Positions 17,734-26,210 of a DNA stretch of 64,000 nucleotides are shown one piece after another (position 1 is the first letter of the stretch; each line of letters opens with the position of its first letter). A model generated the notes under the pieces. It searched no databases and was not told the origin of the DNA. It worked only from the letters and a program-made list of their open reading frames with translations. Source of the stretch: Bacteroidia bacterium (lineage in GTDB: Bacteria > Bacteroidota > Bacteroidia > J057); contig JAUIKF010000003.1 of the NCBI GenBank assembly GCA_030430575.1, forward strand, positions 62,001-126,000, read 5' to 3'. A program made the position numbers and the translations under genes.

Positions 17734-18837
17734 ATGCCGTATTACTACCGCCTCAAAAACGATATCCGCAAGCAGCTCAAACGCAACCTTGTCATTGACA
17801 ACCTCCTCCGTCTCAAAAGGCAGTTAGATGCAGATATCCCCGACAAAGATATGGAGAATAATCTCCTGTTGGCGACTTGGAATATCAGAGATTTTGGGAA
17901 ACGGACACGGCTGAGAGAAAGTCATTTCTACATCGCTGAGATTCTCTCTCGATTTGACCTCATCGCTGTCCAAGAAGTCAATCAACTGGATGACTTCCAG
18001 TATGTTATGAATATCTTGGGTCCCGATTGGGACTATATTGCCACGGATGTGGCAGATCGAGAAGCTGGCGGAAATGGGGAACGGATGGCTTTTGTCTATG
18101 ACAAGCGCAAAGTCTCTTTCAAAAATATCGCAGGCGAGATCGTCCTACCACAAAGCAAGCTCATCAGCCAAACAACTTATGAGATAGATGGCAAAACGGT
18201 TACGGAAGGCAAGCAGTTCAGGCGGACGCCGTTTGTGGTCTCCTTCCAGTCTGGCTGGTTTAAATTTGACCTTTGCACCGTGCATATCTACTATGGCGCA
18301 GCTTATGGCAAGGCGCTGAAGACGCGGATCGAAGAGATTGATGAGATTGCTGGTTATCTCGGCAAGCGAGCGGATAAGGAAATGGACGATTATAAGAGCC
18401 TGATTTTATTAGGCGATTTTAACATTGTCCACCCCGAGCACAAGACCATGAAGGCACTGACGGGAAACGGGTTCACCATCCCGAAAAAGCTCCGTCGCCC
18501 CACCAATATCGACCGCACAAAGTTCTATGACCAGATCGCTTTTAAGACACAGCAGAATGTATTGGATTATGTAGAAAAATCCAGCAGAAACCCCAAAAAC
18601 CAGAATGCTGGGGTATTTGAGATGTTTGACTCCGTCTTTCGGGAGGAAGATTTGCCACAGTATTTGCCTGACTTGATGAAGACCAAGACTGGCAAGAAAA
18701 AGAGTCCCTTGGAGATGCCCGATTACTATGACAAATGGAAAACCTATCAGATGTCCGATCATAAACCGCTTTGGGTACGACTCCAGATCAACAATAGTGA
18801 GGCGTATTTGGAAGGGCTGAAGAAGAAGCAAAAATAA
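17734..18837 (+). CDS. Endonuclease/exonuclease/phosphatase-family protein
   Basis: A 367-residue protein of the DNase I-like fold with no signal peptide. Motifs in order: ATWNIRDFG, VQEVNQLDDF (metal-binding Glu), HIYYG (His), LLGDFNIVHPEH (Asp and Asn) and MSDHKPLW (catalytic Asp-His pair). These are the metal and catalytic residues of the superfamily, which cleaves phosphodiesters in nucleic acids or phosphoinositides. The lack of an export signal favours a cytoplasmic nuclease. It stands alone on the plus strand between two minus-strand genes. Confidence 0.85.
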   Translation: MPYYYRLKNDIRKQLKRNLVIDNLLRLKRQLDADIPDKDMENNLLLATWNIRDFGKRTRLRESHFYIAEILSRFDLIAVQEVNQLDDFQYVMNILGPDWDYIATDVADREAGGNGERMAFVYDKRKVSFKNIAGEIVLPQSKLISQTTYEIDGKTVTEGKQFRRTPFVVSFQSGWFKFDLCTVHIYYGAAYGKALKTRIEEIDEIAGYLGKRADKEMDDYKSLILLGDFNIVHPEHKTMKALTGNGFTIPKKLRRPTNIDRTKFYDQIAFKTQQNVLDYVEKSSRNPKNQNAGVFEMFDSVFREEDLPQYLPDLMKTKTGKKKSPLEMPDYYDKWKTYQMSDHKPLWVRLQINNSEAYLEGLKKKQK

Positions 18838-18870
18838 GCATGGTGCTCATAACAAGAGAACCTCTCTCAA

Positions 18871-20304
18871 TTATTCCTCTACCTCCTTCAACATTCTCCC
18901 AATTTCTCGCATCAGCCAGTCCCTTTCTGTCAACTGCTTCTGTGCTTCTACCTTTTCTTTAAGGACAATGAGCACTTTATCTTCTACAGGGCTATAAAGT
19001 GAGCGCAACTTCAAGCGCAACAATTGCCTGGTGAGCTTCAGGAGGTTGCGGTGGCGGGCTACCTGTACAGCACCGAGAAGTCGATTGCGCCTGAGAAACA
19101 CAGTGAAGGCATCCAATAAGGAAGTGAGAGCTTCGTAGGCCCCTTCTTGGTAGTAGATTTTGAGCAAAAGCGTTTTGGCGCCAAGGGCATAAAAGATATC
19201 GGTGAAGTCAGCTGATTGGAGTAAGGTTAATGCTTCATTAAATCGCCCTTCTTCATATCGGAGGGTAGCCAGGTTGTAGGCATAAGTAGCTTCTCTGAAT
19301 CGGGGTTCAATAGAAATAAGATGAGCATTCAAAAAATCCTCCGCCCATTGATACTTCCCCAACTGCCGCGCCACGGTCACGATGTTTTTACAATGTGAAA
19401 TGGCAATCCATTTGCCCTTATAGATGACACGCTGCTCCACCATCCACTGGTACAGCTCAAACAGGGTTTGGCGAAAGGCAAGTGCTCCCTGATTGATCTG
19501 GCGGATGCAATGGTTGAGCAAATAGCCGTAGGCTTCGGGGAGCTGATTGGGCGGAATACGGGCTGCTCGCGTTTGCAATAAATGCATGAGTGCCTTAAAA
19601 TGTGCTTCTCCTTTGCCCTGCAACAACCTGAAACTATGATAATACACCATCAGCACAGCATCTGCTTCAAATGCTTCCAACCGACTAGAAATATGGTCTG
19701 CCACCTGCTCTTGCCAACTCAGGTCAAAGTCCACAGCCACTACCTTCTGGCGGTTGAGGCGCTCACAAGCAAAGCGCAGTGTCGTGCGGAAGTAGTAAAA
19801 ATCCAAGTTGCGAGAGACCTCTTCTATGCGCCCATCCGTCGCACGGTTTTTCTTCTTCGCCAAGTCATCGACATAGGCCTCTCCCATCAAAAAATGCTGA
19901 TAATAGGCGTCCTGGGGCAGTCTCCGTTCCAATTGCCGAAAGTGCTGACTGTATTCCTTTTCCAGGCCGCGAGCTTTTAGTTCATCTAGCAAGTAAAAAG
20001 TAGGGTAAAAGTCATCCGCCTGATATGCACTCAACCCTAGGAACTGCTCCAGCAACTTTGTCAATCCTGAGGCGACATCACTCAGCGGCTGCAAGCGATA
20101 GGCTCCTTCAAATAGCTGTGCATATAATACTTCCTTTTTGACTTCCTCCGCCTCAAATTCTGGATATGATTTCATGAGGATGTCAAGCAATTGTCGAATG
20201 CCTTCATGTTTATTGTGAAAGGGAGAGTACACAAAGTCACGGAAATGCCGCAACTCCCAAGCCGATAGGCTACTCAGGAGGCGGAGAAGTTTGCTGCTTT
20301 TCAT
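18871..20304 (-). CDS. Hypothetical helical-repeat protein (Bacteroidota type)
   Basis: The 477-residue protein has no signal peptide or TM helix and is almost entirely helical. The N-terminus (KLLRLLSSLSAWELRHFRDFVYSPFHNKHEGIRQLL) is a pattern I associate with large uncharacterised proteins of Saprospiria-like bacteria. The centre and C-terminus look like degenerate TPR or SEL-like repeats (YAYNLATLRYEEGRFNEALTLLQSADF). No catalytic motif is seen. Function unknown. Confidence 0.7.
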   Translation of the reverse strand: MKSSKLLRLLSSLSAWELRHFRDFVYSPFHNKHEGIRQLLDILMKSYPEFEAEEVKKEVLYAQLFEGAYRLQPLSDVASGLTKLLEQFLGLSAYQADDFYPTFYLLDELKARGLEKEYSQHFRQLERRLPQDAYYQHFLMGEAYVDDLAKKKNRATDGRIEEVSRNLDFYYFRTTLRFACERLNRQKVVAVDFDLSWQEQVADHISSRLEAFEADAVLMVYYHSFRLLQGKGEAHFKALMHLLQTRAARIPPNQLPEAYGYLLNHCIRQINQGALAFRQTLFELYQWMVEQRVIYKGKWIAISHCKNIVTVARQLGKYQWAEDFLNAHLISIEPRFREATYAYNLATLRYEEGRFNEALTLLQSADFTDIFYALGAKTLLLKIYYQEGAYEALTSLLDAFTVFLRRNRLLGAVQVARHRNLLKLTRQLLRLKLRSLYSPVEDKVLIVLKEKVEAQKQLTERDWLMREIGRMLKEVEE

Positions 20305-20414
20305 GACTGGGAAACGATGTTTGGGAAAAGAAAGGCTATTATACCAAAAATGGAAATCAAAACACCCTTACTGGCTATTCTGATTTCCATCTATAGGTTG
20401 ATATGTTTTACTTC

Positions 20415-20840
20415 TTATCCACCGAGCAACTCTACAAGTCGCTTTTCGATGATCTTGTCCCGATTCATTTTCCGAAATTCGAGACCGCGCTGCACATCCT
20501 CTAGTTCAGCCTCAAGGCTCTTTATTTCAGCTTCACGCTTTTTTACATTCAGCTCAAAAAGCTCATAGAGCGCGACAATGATCTGTTGGCGGACCCGATT
20601 TTTATCGCTTTGGGCAGTCTGTTGGTACAAAGTTACCAACTTGCTGACTTCGATTTCTTTGTCACGAGACAGTCGGGCATAGTTGAGGTTTCGGTTTCCG
20701 GTACTCTCGTCAACCGCAGGCATGCTTCGCGTAATGGATTTGGGGATCAAGGCTGAGTCTGATCCTGTTTGGGCATAAGAGATAGATGACATTAAAAAGA
20801 GCAAGCCAAATAGTGTTAAGTGGAATGGTCGGTTTTTCAT
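20415..20840 (-). CDS. Secreted coiled-coil hypothetical protein
   Basis: The 141-residue protein has a signal peptide (1-23, LFGLLFLMSSISYAQ) and a Lys/Glu-rich C-terminal coiled coil (about 95-135, VKKREAEIKSLEAELEDVQRGL). It is probably periplasmic. No family is recognised. It lies 110 bases downstream of, and on the same strand as it transcribes toward, the helical-repeat gene. Confidence 0.65.
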   Translation of the reverse strand: MKNRPFHLTLFGLLFLMSSISYAQTGSDSALIPKSITRSMPAVDESTGNRNLNYARLSRDKEIEVSKLVTLYQQTAQSDKNRVRQQIIVALYELFELNVKKREAEIKSLEAELEDVQRGLEFRKMNRDKIIEKRLVELLGG

Positions 20841-20951
20841 GGTGTTATAGCTTTCAGTTGTAATTCCATCATTTGTTTATTGGTACAAACGTTCAAAATC
20901 TATACCTATTGTTGCCCAAATCTAGCCCTAGGATGTCGTTATTCCTTCTTT

Positions 20952-21001
20952 CTTAACAATAAGCTAACATGGTAAAGAAAAGCTTAATCATTCGGTAACA
21001 T
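20952..21001. promoter_or_regulatory. Candidate Pho-box-like direct repeats
   Basis: TTAACA (20953-20958) and CTAACA (20964-20969) are spaced 11 bases apart. TTAATC (20984-20989) and GTAACA (20995-21000) are also 11 apart. An 11-base direct repeat of TTAACA-like hexamers is the usual form of a PhoB/PhoP site. It lies about 110 bases upstream of the lipoprotein/TonB-receptor pair. Functional assignment is inference. Confidence 0.4.
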
Positions 21002-21112
21002 TGCCATAAAGTGGGATTCACGGTTTTAGGCGAAAATTGCAGGCGAAAACAAATGGGAAACGCATCCCAGTTTCAAACATCAAAAATTTCTTCCTAAACC
21101 AATCCTATTTTT

Positions 21113-22543
21113 ATGAACTCCAACCTTTTTGTAAAGCTTACAATCACAGGATTTGTCATTTTGAGCATGATTTTCTCATCTTGCAAAGATGACGATACAG
21201 TTACCCCTCCTCCTCCTGTAACAGAGTTTGTCATTACAGATGACGGCAGTGGTACAGGCACTGTCACTTGGGAAAGTGGCAATACATACATCCTTGATGG
21301 ATTTGTTTTTGTCAATGACGGCCAGACCCTTACCATCGAGGCTGGTGCAGTAGTAAAAGGGCGTGCCGGTCAAGGTGCCAATGCCAGTGCCCTTATCGTA
21401 GCACGTGGTGGCAAGATAAACGCAGCTGGCACAGCTAGCGAGCCGATCATTTTCACGGCCGAGCAAGATGACCTTTCTGATCCAAGTGATATTGCACCCA
21501 ATACTACTGGTCTTTGGGGCGGTGTGTTGATTTTGGGAGCTGCTCCGCTCAATTCCAACCCAGGTGAAACACAGATAGAAGGTATTCCTTCCAGTGAGCC
21601 TCGTGGCTTATATGGTGGAACAAATGCCTCAGATAATTCTGGTACTTTCCAGTATTGCTCTATTCGCTATGGAGGTACTGATATTGGTGCAGGTAACGAA
21701 ATCAACGGCCTTACCCTCGGCGGAGTGGGAAATGGTACCACTATCGACCACGTAGAAGTTATTTTCAACGCTGATGATGGTGTTGAGTTCTTCGGAGGTA
21801 CGGTAAATACTAAATATCTGGCTGTTGCTTTCAACGGTGATGATGCTTATGACTACGATGAAGGATTTAAGGGAAAAGGTCAATTCTGGTTTGTAGTCCA
21901 ATCAGATGACGCTAGCAGTGACCGTGGTGGTGAGCATGATGGTGGTACCGATCCTGAAACTGCTATGCCTTATGCGACACCAGTCGTTTACAATGCTACT
22001 TATATCGGCCGTGGAGAAGCTGCTGGTAAAAGAGCCCTCACTTTCCGTGACAATGCAGGAGGTGAATACCACAACTCTATCTTTGTAGAATGGGGCAAAG
22101 GCGTAGATATTGAAATTTTGGGGAATGGTGATGACAGCTACCTTCAGTACCAAAACAAGAACCTCAAATTGGAAAACAATGTCTTCTGGAATGTAGCAGG
22201 AAATGACGATACCAAAATCTTCGCCATTTCTGCTGCCAAATATGGCTGCACTACTGCTGCTGACCCTGCCCAGTGTGCAGCAGACTCTACTGCCGAAGTA
22301 GATGCAGCGAAAGCAGACTTCCTCGCTTATTTTGCTTCTGCCAATAATACAGTAACTGATCCAGGTATCTCCGTTGGGTACAATCCTGACGGCAACCTCG
22401 ATCCCGTTCCGGCCACAGCCATAAACGCAACCCCTGCCGCCGACGCTTGGTACACCGCAGCCTCTTACAAAGGCGCATTTGCTACCGGCGACAACTGGCT
22501 CAAAGGATGGTCATTCCTCGATGATGCAGGATACCTCAAATAA
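21113..22543 (+). CDS. Surface lipoprotein with beta-helix-like domain, TonB-receptor partner
   Basis: A 476-residue lipoprotein with signal peptide ending SMIFSSC (Cys24). The residues after the Cys (KDDD) fit the K-(D/E)2 lipoprotein export signal described in Bacteroidota, so it should face outward. The body has many short beta strands of parallel-helix character (TLTIEAGAVVKGRAGQG, SALIVARGGKINAAGTASEPIIFTAE, NGLTLGGVGNGTTIDHVEVIFNADDGVEFFGGTVN). It immediately precedes the TonB-dependent receptor on the same strand, so it likely serves as its substrate-capture partner. Substrate unknown; the Pho-box-like repeats upstream hint at phosphate or phospho-compounds. Confidence 0.78.
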   Translation: MNSNLFVKLTITGFVILSMIFSSCKDDDTVTPPPPVTEFVITDDGSGTGTVTWESGNTYILDGFVFVNDGQTLTIEAGAVVKGRAGQGANASALIVARGGKINAAGTASEPIIFTAEQDDLSDPSDIAPNTTGLWGGVLILGAAPLNSNPGETQIEGIPSSEPRGLYGGTNASDNSGTFQYCSIRYGGTDIGAGNEINGLTLGGVGNGTTIDHVEVIFNADDGVEFFGGTVNTKYLAVAFNGDDAYDYDEGFKGKGQFWFVVQSDDASSDRGGEHDGGTDPETAMPYATPVVYNATYIGRGEAAGKRALTFRDNAGGEYHNSIFVEWGKGVDIEILGNGDDSYLQYQNKNLKLENNVFWNVAGNDDTKIFAISAAKYGCTTAADPAQCAADSTAEVDAAKADFLAYFASANNTVTDPGISVGYNPDGNLDPVPATAINATPAADAWYTAASYKGAFATGDNWLKGWSFLDDAGYLK

Positions 22544-22566
22544 TCACCATAACATATTACCAAAAG

Positions 22567-22601
22567 GACACCTCGGAGGTTTTTGAAACCTTCGAGGTGT
22601 C
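22567..22601. repeat. Strong intergenic hairpin between lipoprotein and TonB-receptor genes
   Basis: The arms GACACCTCGGAGGTTTT and GAAACCTTCGAGGTGTC pair over about 17 bases with one G-U pair and almost no loop. No T-run follows. It may act as a partial terminator or mRNA-processing hairpin that sets the ratio of the two proteins. Confidence 0.8.
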
Positions 22602-22654
22602 TAGCGTCTCTACTTAAGTATTTTACTTCCAATTTGACATCTAATTCTACCCAA

Positions 22655-25525
22655 ATGCATACTCCAATTCGAACCACTATTATTCTCCTCCTTTTAAGTA
22701 TTTTAGGGTTAAGCCTTGCCTTCAGTCAAGGAACCTTGCGTGGCAAAATCACAGACGGCGAAACTGGCGAAGACCTAGGCGGAGCCGTCGTGCGTGTCAT
22801 GCAAGGAGAAAACACCGTAAACGGTGCCTTGGCAGACCTTGAAGGCAACTACGACATGAAACTCCCAGCAGGCACCTATCAAGTGACCATCTCTTATATC
22901 ACCTTTATTACTGATACCCTCCAAGTCACTTTGGCAGACGGAGAAGTCGTTTTTAATGAAACGGTCATGTTGTCCGAAGCCAGTTCAGTAGAAGTGGTCA
23001 TTGAAGGAAAAAGAAATGAAGGCAGTAATGTGGCTTTTATCAGCAAAAAAAGAAATGCCGTCCAAGCAGTGGATGGCGTATCGATTGACCTGATCAAGCG
23101 GACGGGCGATGCCAATGTGGCTAGCGCCATGCAGCGAATCGTAGGCGTCACAGTAGAGGATGGAAAATATGTCTACGTGCGCGGCTTGGGAGATCGCTAC
23201 TCCAAAACCCTATTGAATGGCGCAGAGATTCCAGGGCTTGATCCTAACAGAAATACGGTCCAAATGGACATTTTTCCCTCCAATCTCGTGGACAACATCC
23301 TGACCATCAAGACATTCACCCCTGATCTACCAGGAAGCTTCTCAGGCGGATTGGTTCAAGTAAATACCAAAGATTTTCCCGATAAATTTCAGGCCAATTT
23401 CTCCGCATCTTTAGGATTTAACACCCAGTCAAGCTTAATCAACAACTTCGCTTCCTACGAAACTGGGAAACTAGATTTCCTTGGCTTTGACGATGGCACC
23501 CGTCAGCTTCCTCAGACCATTCAAAACTTTGAAGGTGGATTTATTCCTAATGTGCGCTTTATCGATGCAGATGTCTCCAATCAAGTAGATGAAGCCACCA
23601 AAAGCTTTGAGACAGGCATGGCGCCTACCTTTAACAATTCTACTTTCCTCAATCAGAATTACCAGTTCTCTATTGGCAATCAATATGCGGTATCTGAAAA
23701 AGGACGTTTGGGCTTTATTGCTAGTTTGACCTATCGCAATACCTATAAATACTATGATGGAGAAAATGATGGCCGAATCGCCAACTGGAGCAATCCTGGC
23801 AATGCTTCTTCTTTGCTCGCAGAACGCGACTTAAGCACTACCGTAGGGGAACATAATGTACTATGGGGCGGGCTTGCCAAGCTTTCTTATAAGCTCCCTA
23901 AGTCCAAGTTTGGCTTGATGTATATGCATAACCAAGGTGGCAATGACCAAACACGGTATGCAAATGGCGGGCTCTTTTCTGATGACCCCAATCTAGTCTT
24001 TGAGGCTCGTTCTATGCGCTATCAGCAGCGCTCACTCGATATTGTACAGCTTGATGGAAAACATACATTTGGCAGTACTGATGAAAATCCCCAAGGCAAA
24101 CTGAAAGTAGATTGGATTACCTCTTTTGCCTCAGCAGCCGTCAATACCCCTGACCTCCGCTTCTTTAACAATGACTATGTCCAAAATGGCGAAGTCAGGA
24201 ATTATGACATCCAACTTAACCTCTACCCTGCCCCTTTCCGCTTTTACCGAGACATGAACGAATACCAGGTTGATAGCCGCTTGAATATTGAAAAGCCTTT
24301 TATGTTCAATGGGAGAAAAGCTTCTATTAAATTTGGCGGAGCTAATACCCTGAAGTTCAGGCAATTCAACGAAACTCGTTATCAGTATATTTTTGGGTCT
24401 GAAACACCTGCTTATTTTGGAGATCCTACAGCGTTTTTTGCCCAGGAAAATTTAGGAATTTTGGAACGAACCCTCCTTCCTAGTGGCAATACCCGCAATG
24501 ATTTTGGCTTATACCTACAGGACGCCACAGAACGCCGTAACCAATATGACGCTAGTCAATGGGTGGCAGCGGGCTATTTGATGGCTGTTTTACCCCTTAC
24601 AGATCAGTTGAAAGCCATTGCTGGTGCTCGTTTTGAAACCACCCAGATCATCACAGAATCTGCTGTGGGCAATGACACCCTGTCTACCAATGATCCACTC
24701 CCTGCGCTTTCATTGATTTATGCAGTGAATGAAAAAATGAACTTGCGCGCAGCTTATTTCCGGACATTGGCCCGCCCCTCTTTCCGTGAGTTTGCGCCTT
24801 TCTCAAACGTGGACTATGTACGGAATGTGACCGAAACTGGTAACCCCGACCTAGAGCGTTCACTCATAGACAATTTCGATCTACGCTGGGAATTCTTTCC
24901 TAGCCCAGGAGAGTTGATCTCTGTTAGTGCCTATTATAAAAACTTTACCAACCCCATCGAATATGTACAAGTTGTAACAGCTTCTGCTATTGAATTTACC
25001 TGGGCGAATGTACCTAATGCGACTGTGTTAGGAGCTGAATTTGAGCTAAGGAAGGATTTGAGCTTTATCTCTGACAAACTGAAAAACTTCCAAATTGGCG
25101 GCAATGTATCTGTGCTTCAGTCTTCTGTAGATCAACTACCCGAGATTGTAAGTGCAGGATTGGCTGTGGATTCCTTATATGATCAGGATCGTCCACTTCA
25201 AGGCCAATCGCCGCTCACGACAAATGTCGAGCTTGCCTACGTCAATCCTATCAAAGGCTGGACAGCCAGTTTGAGCTATAGCCGCTTTGCCGAGCGCATT
25301 GCCATCGCATCTGTGCGTACGCCTAATATCTATGAGCAACCTCGTCCTTTGCTCAACTTTTCCCTCCAGAAGCGCTTCAGCGACAAGCTCAGCGTTCGCC
25401 TCCGCGCCAATAACTTGTTGAACCCCAATTATAAAAAGGTTCAGCATTATAGAGGAATGGACTATGTCTTTGAAAATTATCGCATAGGTCAAACCTTCTC
25501 CATGAGTGTGAATTACCAGTTTTGA
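22655..25525 (+). CDS. TonB-dependent outer-membrane receptor
   Basis: A 956-residue receptor started at MHTPIRTTIILLLL, which provides the signal peptide; an in-frame ATG 72 bases upstream lies next to the intergenic hairpin and is unlikely. The N-terminal carboxypeptidase-regulatory-like domain (GTLRGKITDGETGEDLGGAVV) is typical of Bacteroidota receptors. The plug domain follows (VDLIKRTGDANVASAMQRIVGV-like segment, then YVRGLGDRYSKTLLNGAEIPGLDP). The rest is a 22-strand-type barrel ending in the aromatic C-terminus SMSVNYQF. It should import a ligand delivered by the upstream surface lipoprotein, with energy from TonB/ExbBD encoded elsewhere. Confidence 0.93.
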   Translation: MHTPIRTTIILLLLSILGLSLAFSQGTLRGKITDGETGEDLGGAVVRVMQGENTVNGALADLEGNYDMKLPAGTYQVTISYITFITDTLQVTLADGEVVFNETVMLSEASSVEVVIEGKRNEGSNVAFISKKRNAVQAVDGVSIDLIKRTGDANVASAMQRIVGVTVEDGKYVYVRGLGDRYSKTLLNGAEIPGLDPNRNTVQMDIFPSNLVDNILTIKTFTPDLPGSFSGGLVQVNTKDFPDKFQANFSASLGFNTQSSLINNFASYETGKLDFLGFDDGTRQLPQTIQNFEGGFIPNVRFIDADVSNQVDEATKSFETGMAPTFNNSTFLNQNYQFSIGNQYAVSEKGRLGFIASLTYRNTYKYYDGENDGRIANWSNPGNASSLLAERDLSTTVGEHNVLWGGLAKLSYKLPKSKFGLMYMHNQGGNDQTRYANGGLFSDDPNLVFEARSMRYQQRSLDIVQLDGKHTFGSTDENPQGKLKVDWITSFASAAVNTPDLRFFNNDYVQNGEVRNYDIQLNLYPAPFRFYRDMNEYQVDSRLNIEKPFMFNGRKASIKFGGANTLKFRQFNETRYQYIFGSETPAYFGDPTAFFAQENLGILERTLLPSGNTRNDFGLYLQDATERRNQYDASQWVAAGYLMAVLPLTDQLKAIAGARFETTQIITESAVGNDTLSTNDPLPALSLIYAVNEKMNLRAAYFRTLARPSFREFAPFSNVDYVRNVTETGNPDLERSLIDNFDLRWEFFPSPGELISVSAYYKNFTNPIEYVQVVTASAIEFTWANVPNATVLGAEFELRKDLSFISDKLKNFQIGGNVSVLQSSVDQLPEIVSAGLAVDSLYDQDRPLQGQSPLTTNVELAYVNPIKGWTASLSYSRFAERIAIASVRTPNIYEQPRPLLNFSLQKRFSDKLSVRLRANNLLNPNYKKVQHYRGMDYVFENYRIGQTFSMSVNYQF

Positions 25526-25563
25526 TTTTTTCTAGCGAAAAATCAAGTGTCGATCAATATACC

Positions 25564-25598
25564 ATCACGGGCAGCAATCGCTGTCCGTGATTTTTTTT
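25564..25598 (+). terminator. Rho-independent terminator after TonB receptor
   Basis: Arms ATCACGGGCAGC and GCTGTCCGTGAT pair with one G-U and are followed by eight T. Confidence 0.9.
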
Positions 25599-25673
25599 GA
25601 GAAATTTTAGGATAAAATTTAAGGCTTGTCTCTGTAAGAATCTCTCAATATTAGAAGTTTGTGCGGCTGGGAT

Positions 25674-25760
25674 GAAACGGGCGCGGGCGGACGGATTGGC
25701 GCGTTGGCCTTGGTTGGCCCGTTTCGATTTTTTGGTTACTTTTTTCTAAAAAAAGTAATA
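25674..25760. repeat. Two-hairpin intergenic element, possible dispersed repeat
   Basis: GAAACGGGC (25674-25682) pairs with GCCCGTTTC (25717-25725) around a G/C-rich loop. GTTACTTTTTT pairs with AAAAAAAGTAA just after it (about 25735-25758). This combination of a G/C-rich block followed by GGTTACTTTTT is reminiscent of dispersed intergenic repeats in Bacteroidota. Copy number cannot be judged here. Confidence 0.5.
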
Positions 25761-26210
25761 ACACAATGGTTATAAAAATCTGATCAAAAAGAATGAAAAA
25801 TGGTTAAATGAGGGGAGATTAACTGGATTTGGTTGTAATAAAGGATAAATCATTGCTTATCAGTTTATGTAAATCCTATTAGCAGTCTGTAGTAAAATGT
25901 TAAACAAAAAGCACAAATGTTTTCCACTTATACATTCCACTATCCCATGTTGGACCTGTAAGAAAATCAACCGCTCGGGGGTTTTGCATCACCATCCCCA
26001 AAGGTATCTTTGACCATACTTTTTATCCCCGACAATATTCCATCCCCTGGTTTTTAAGAAATTATAGATTAATTAATTGAGAGATTATTTATTGAATCCT
26101 TGGCAAAGCCCCTAGCTATAACATGCCACTTCAATCAATAATCAATCAATTAGTCAATTAATAATCCTTACTTTTTTTCCCTAGCACTTATCTTGTAATT
26201 CTGTATCCTT

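Larger units (their letters stand above)
25526..26210. other. 685-base intergenic region
   Basis: It contains a rho-independent terminator for the receptor gene (25564-25598), a smaller AT hairpin just before it (about 25522-25545), a two-hairpin repeat-like element (25674-25760) and an A/T-rich stretch leading to the giant PKD gene. No convincing coding sequence or RNA gene is seen. Confidence 0.7.
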
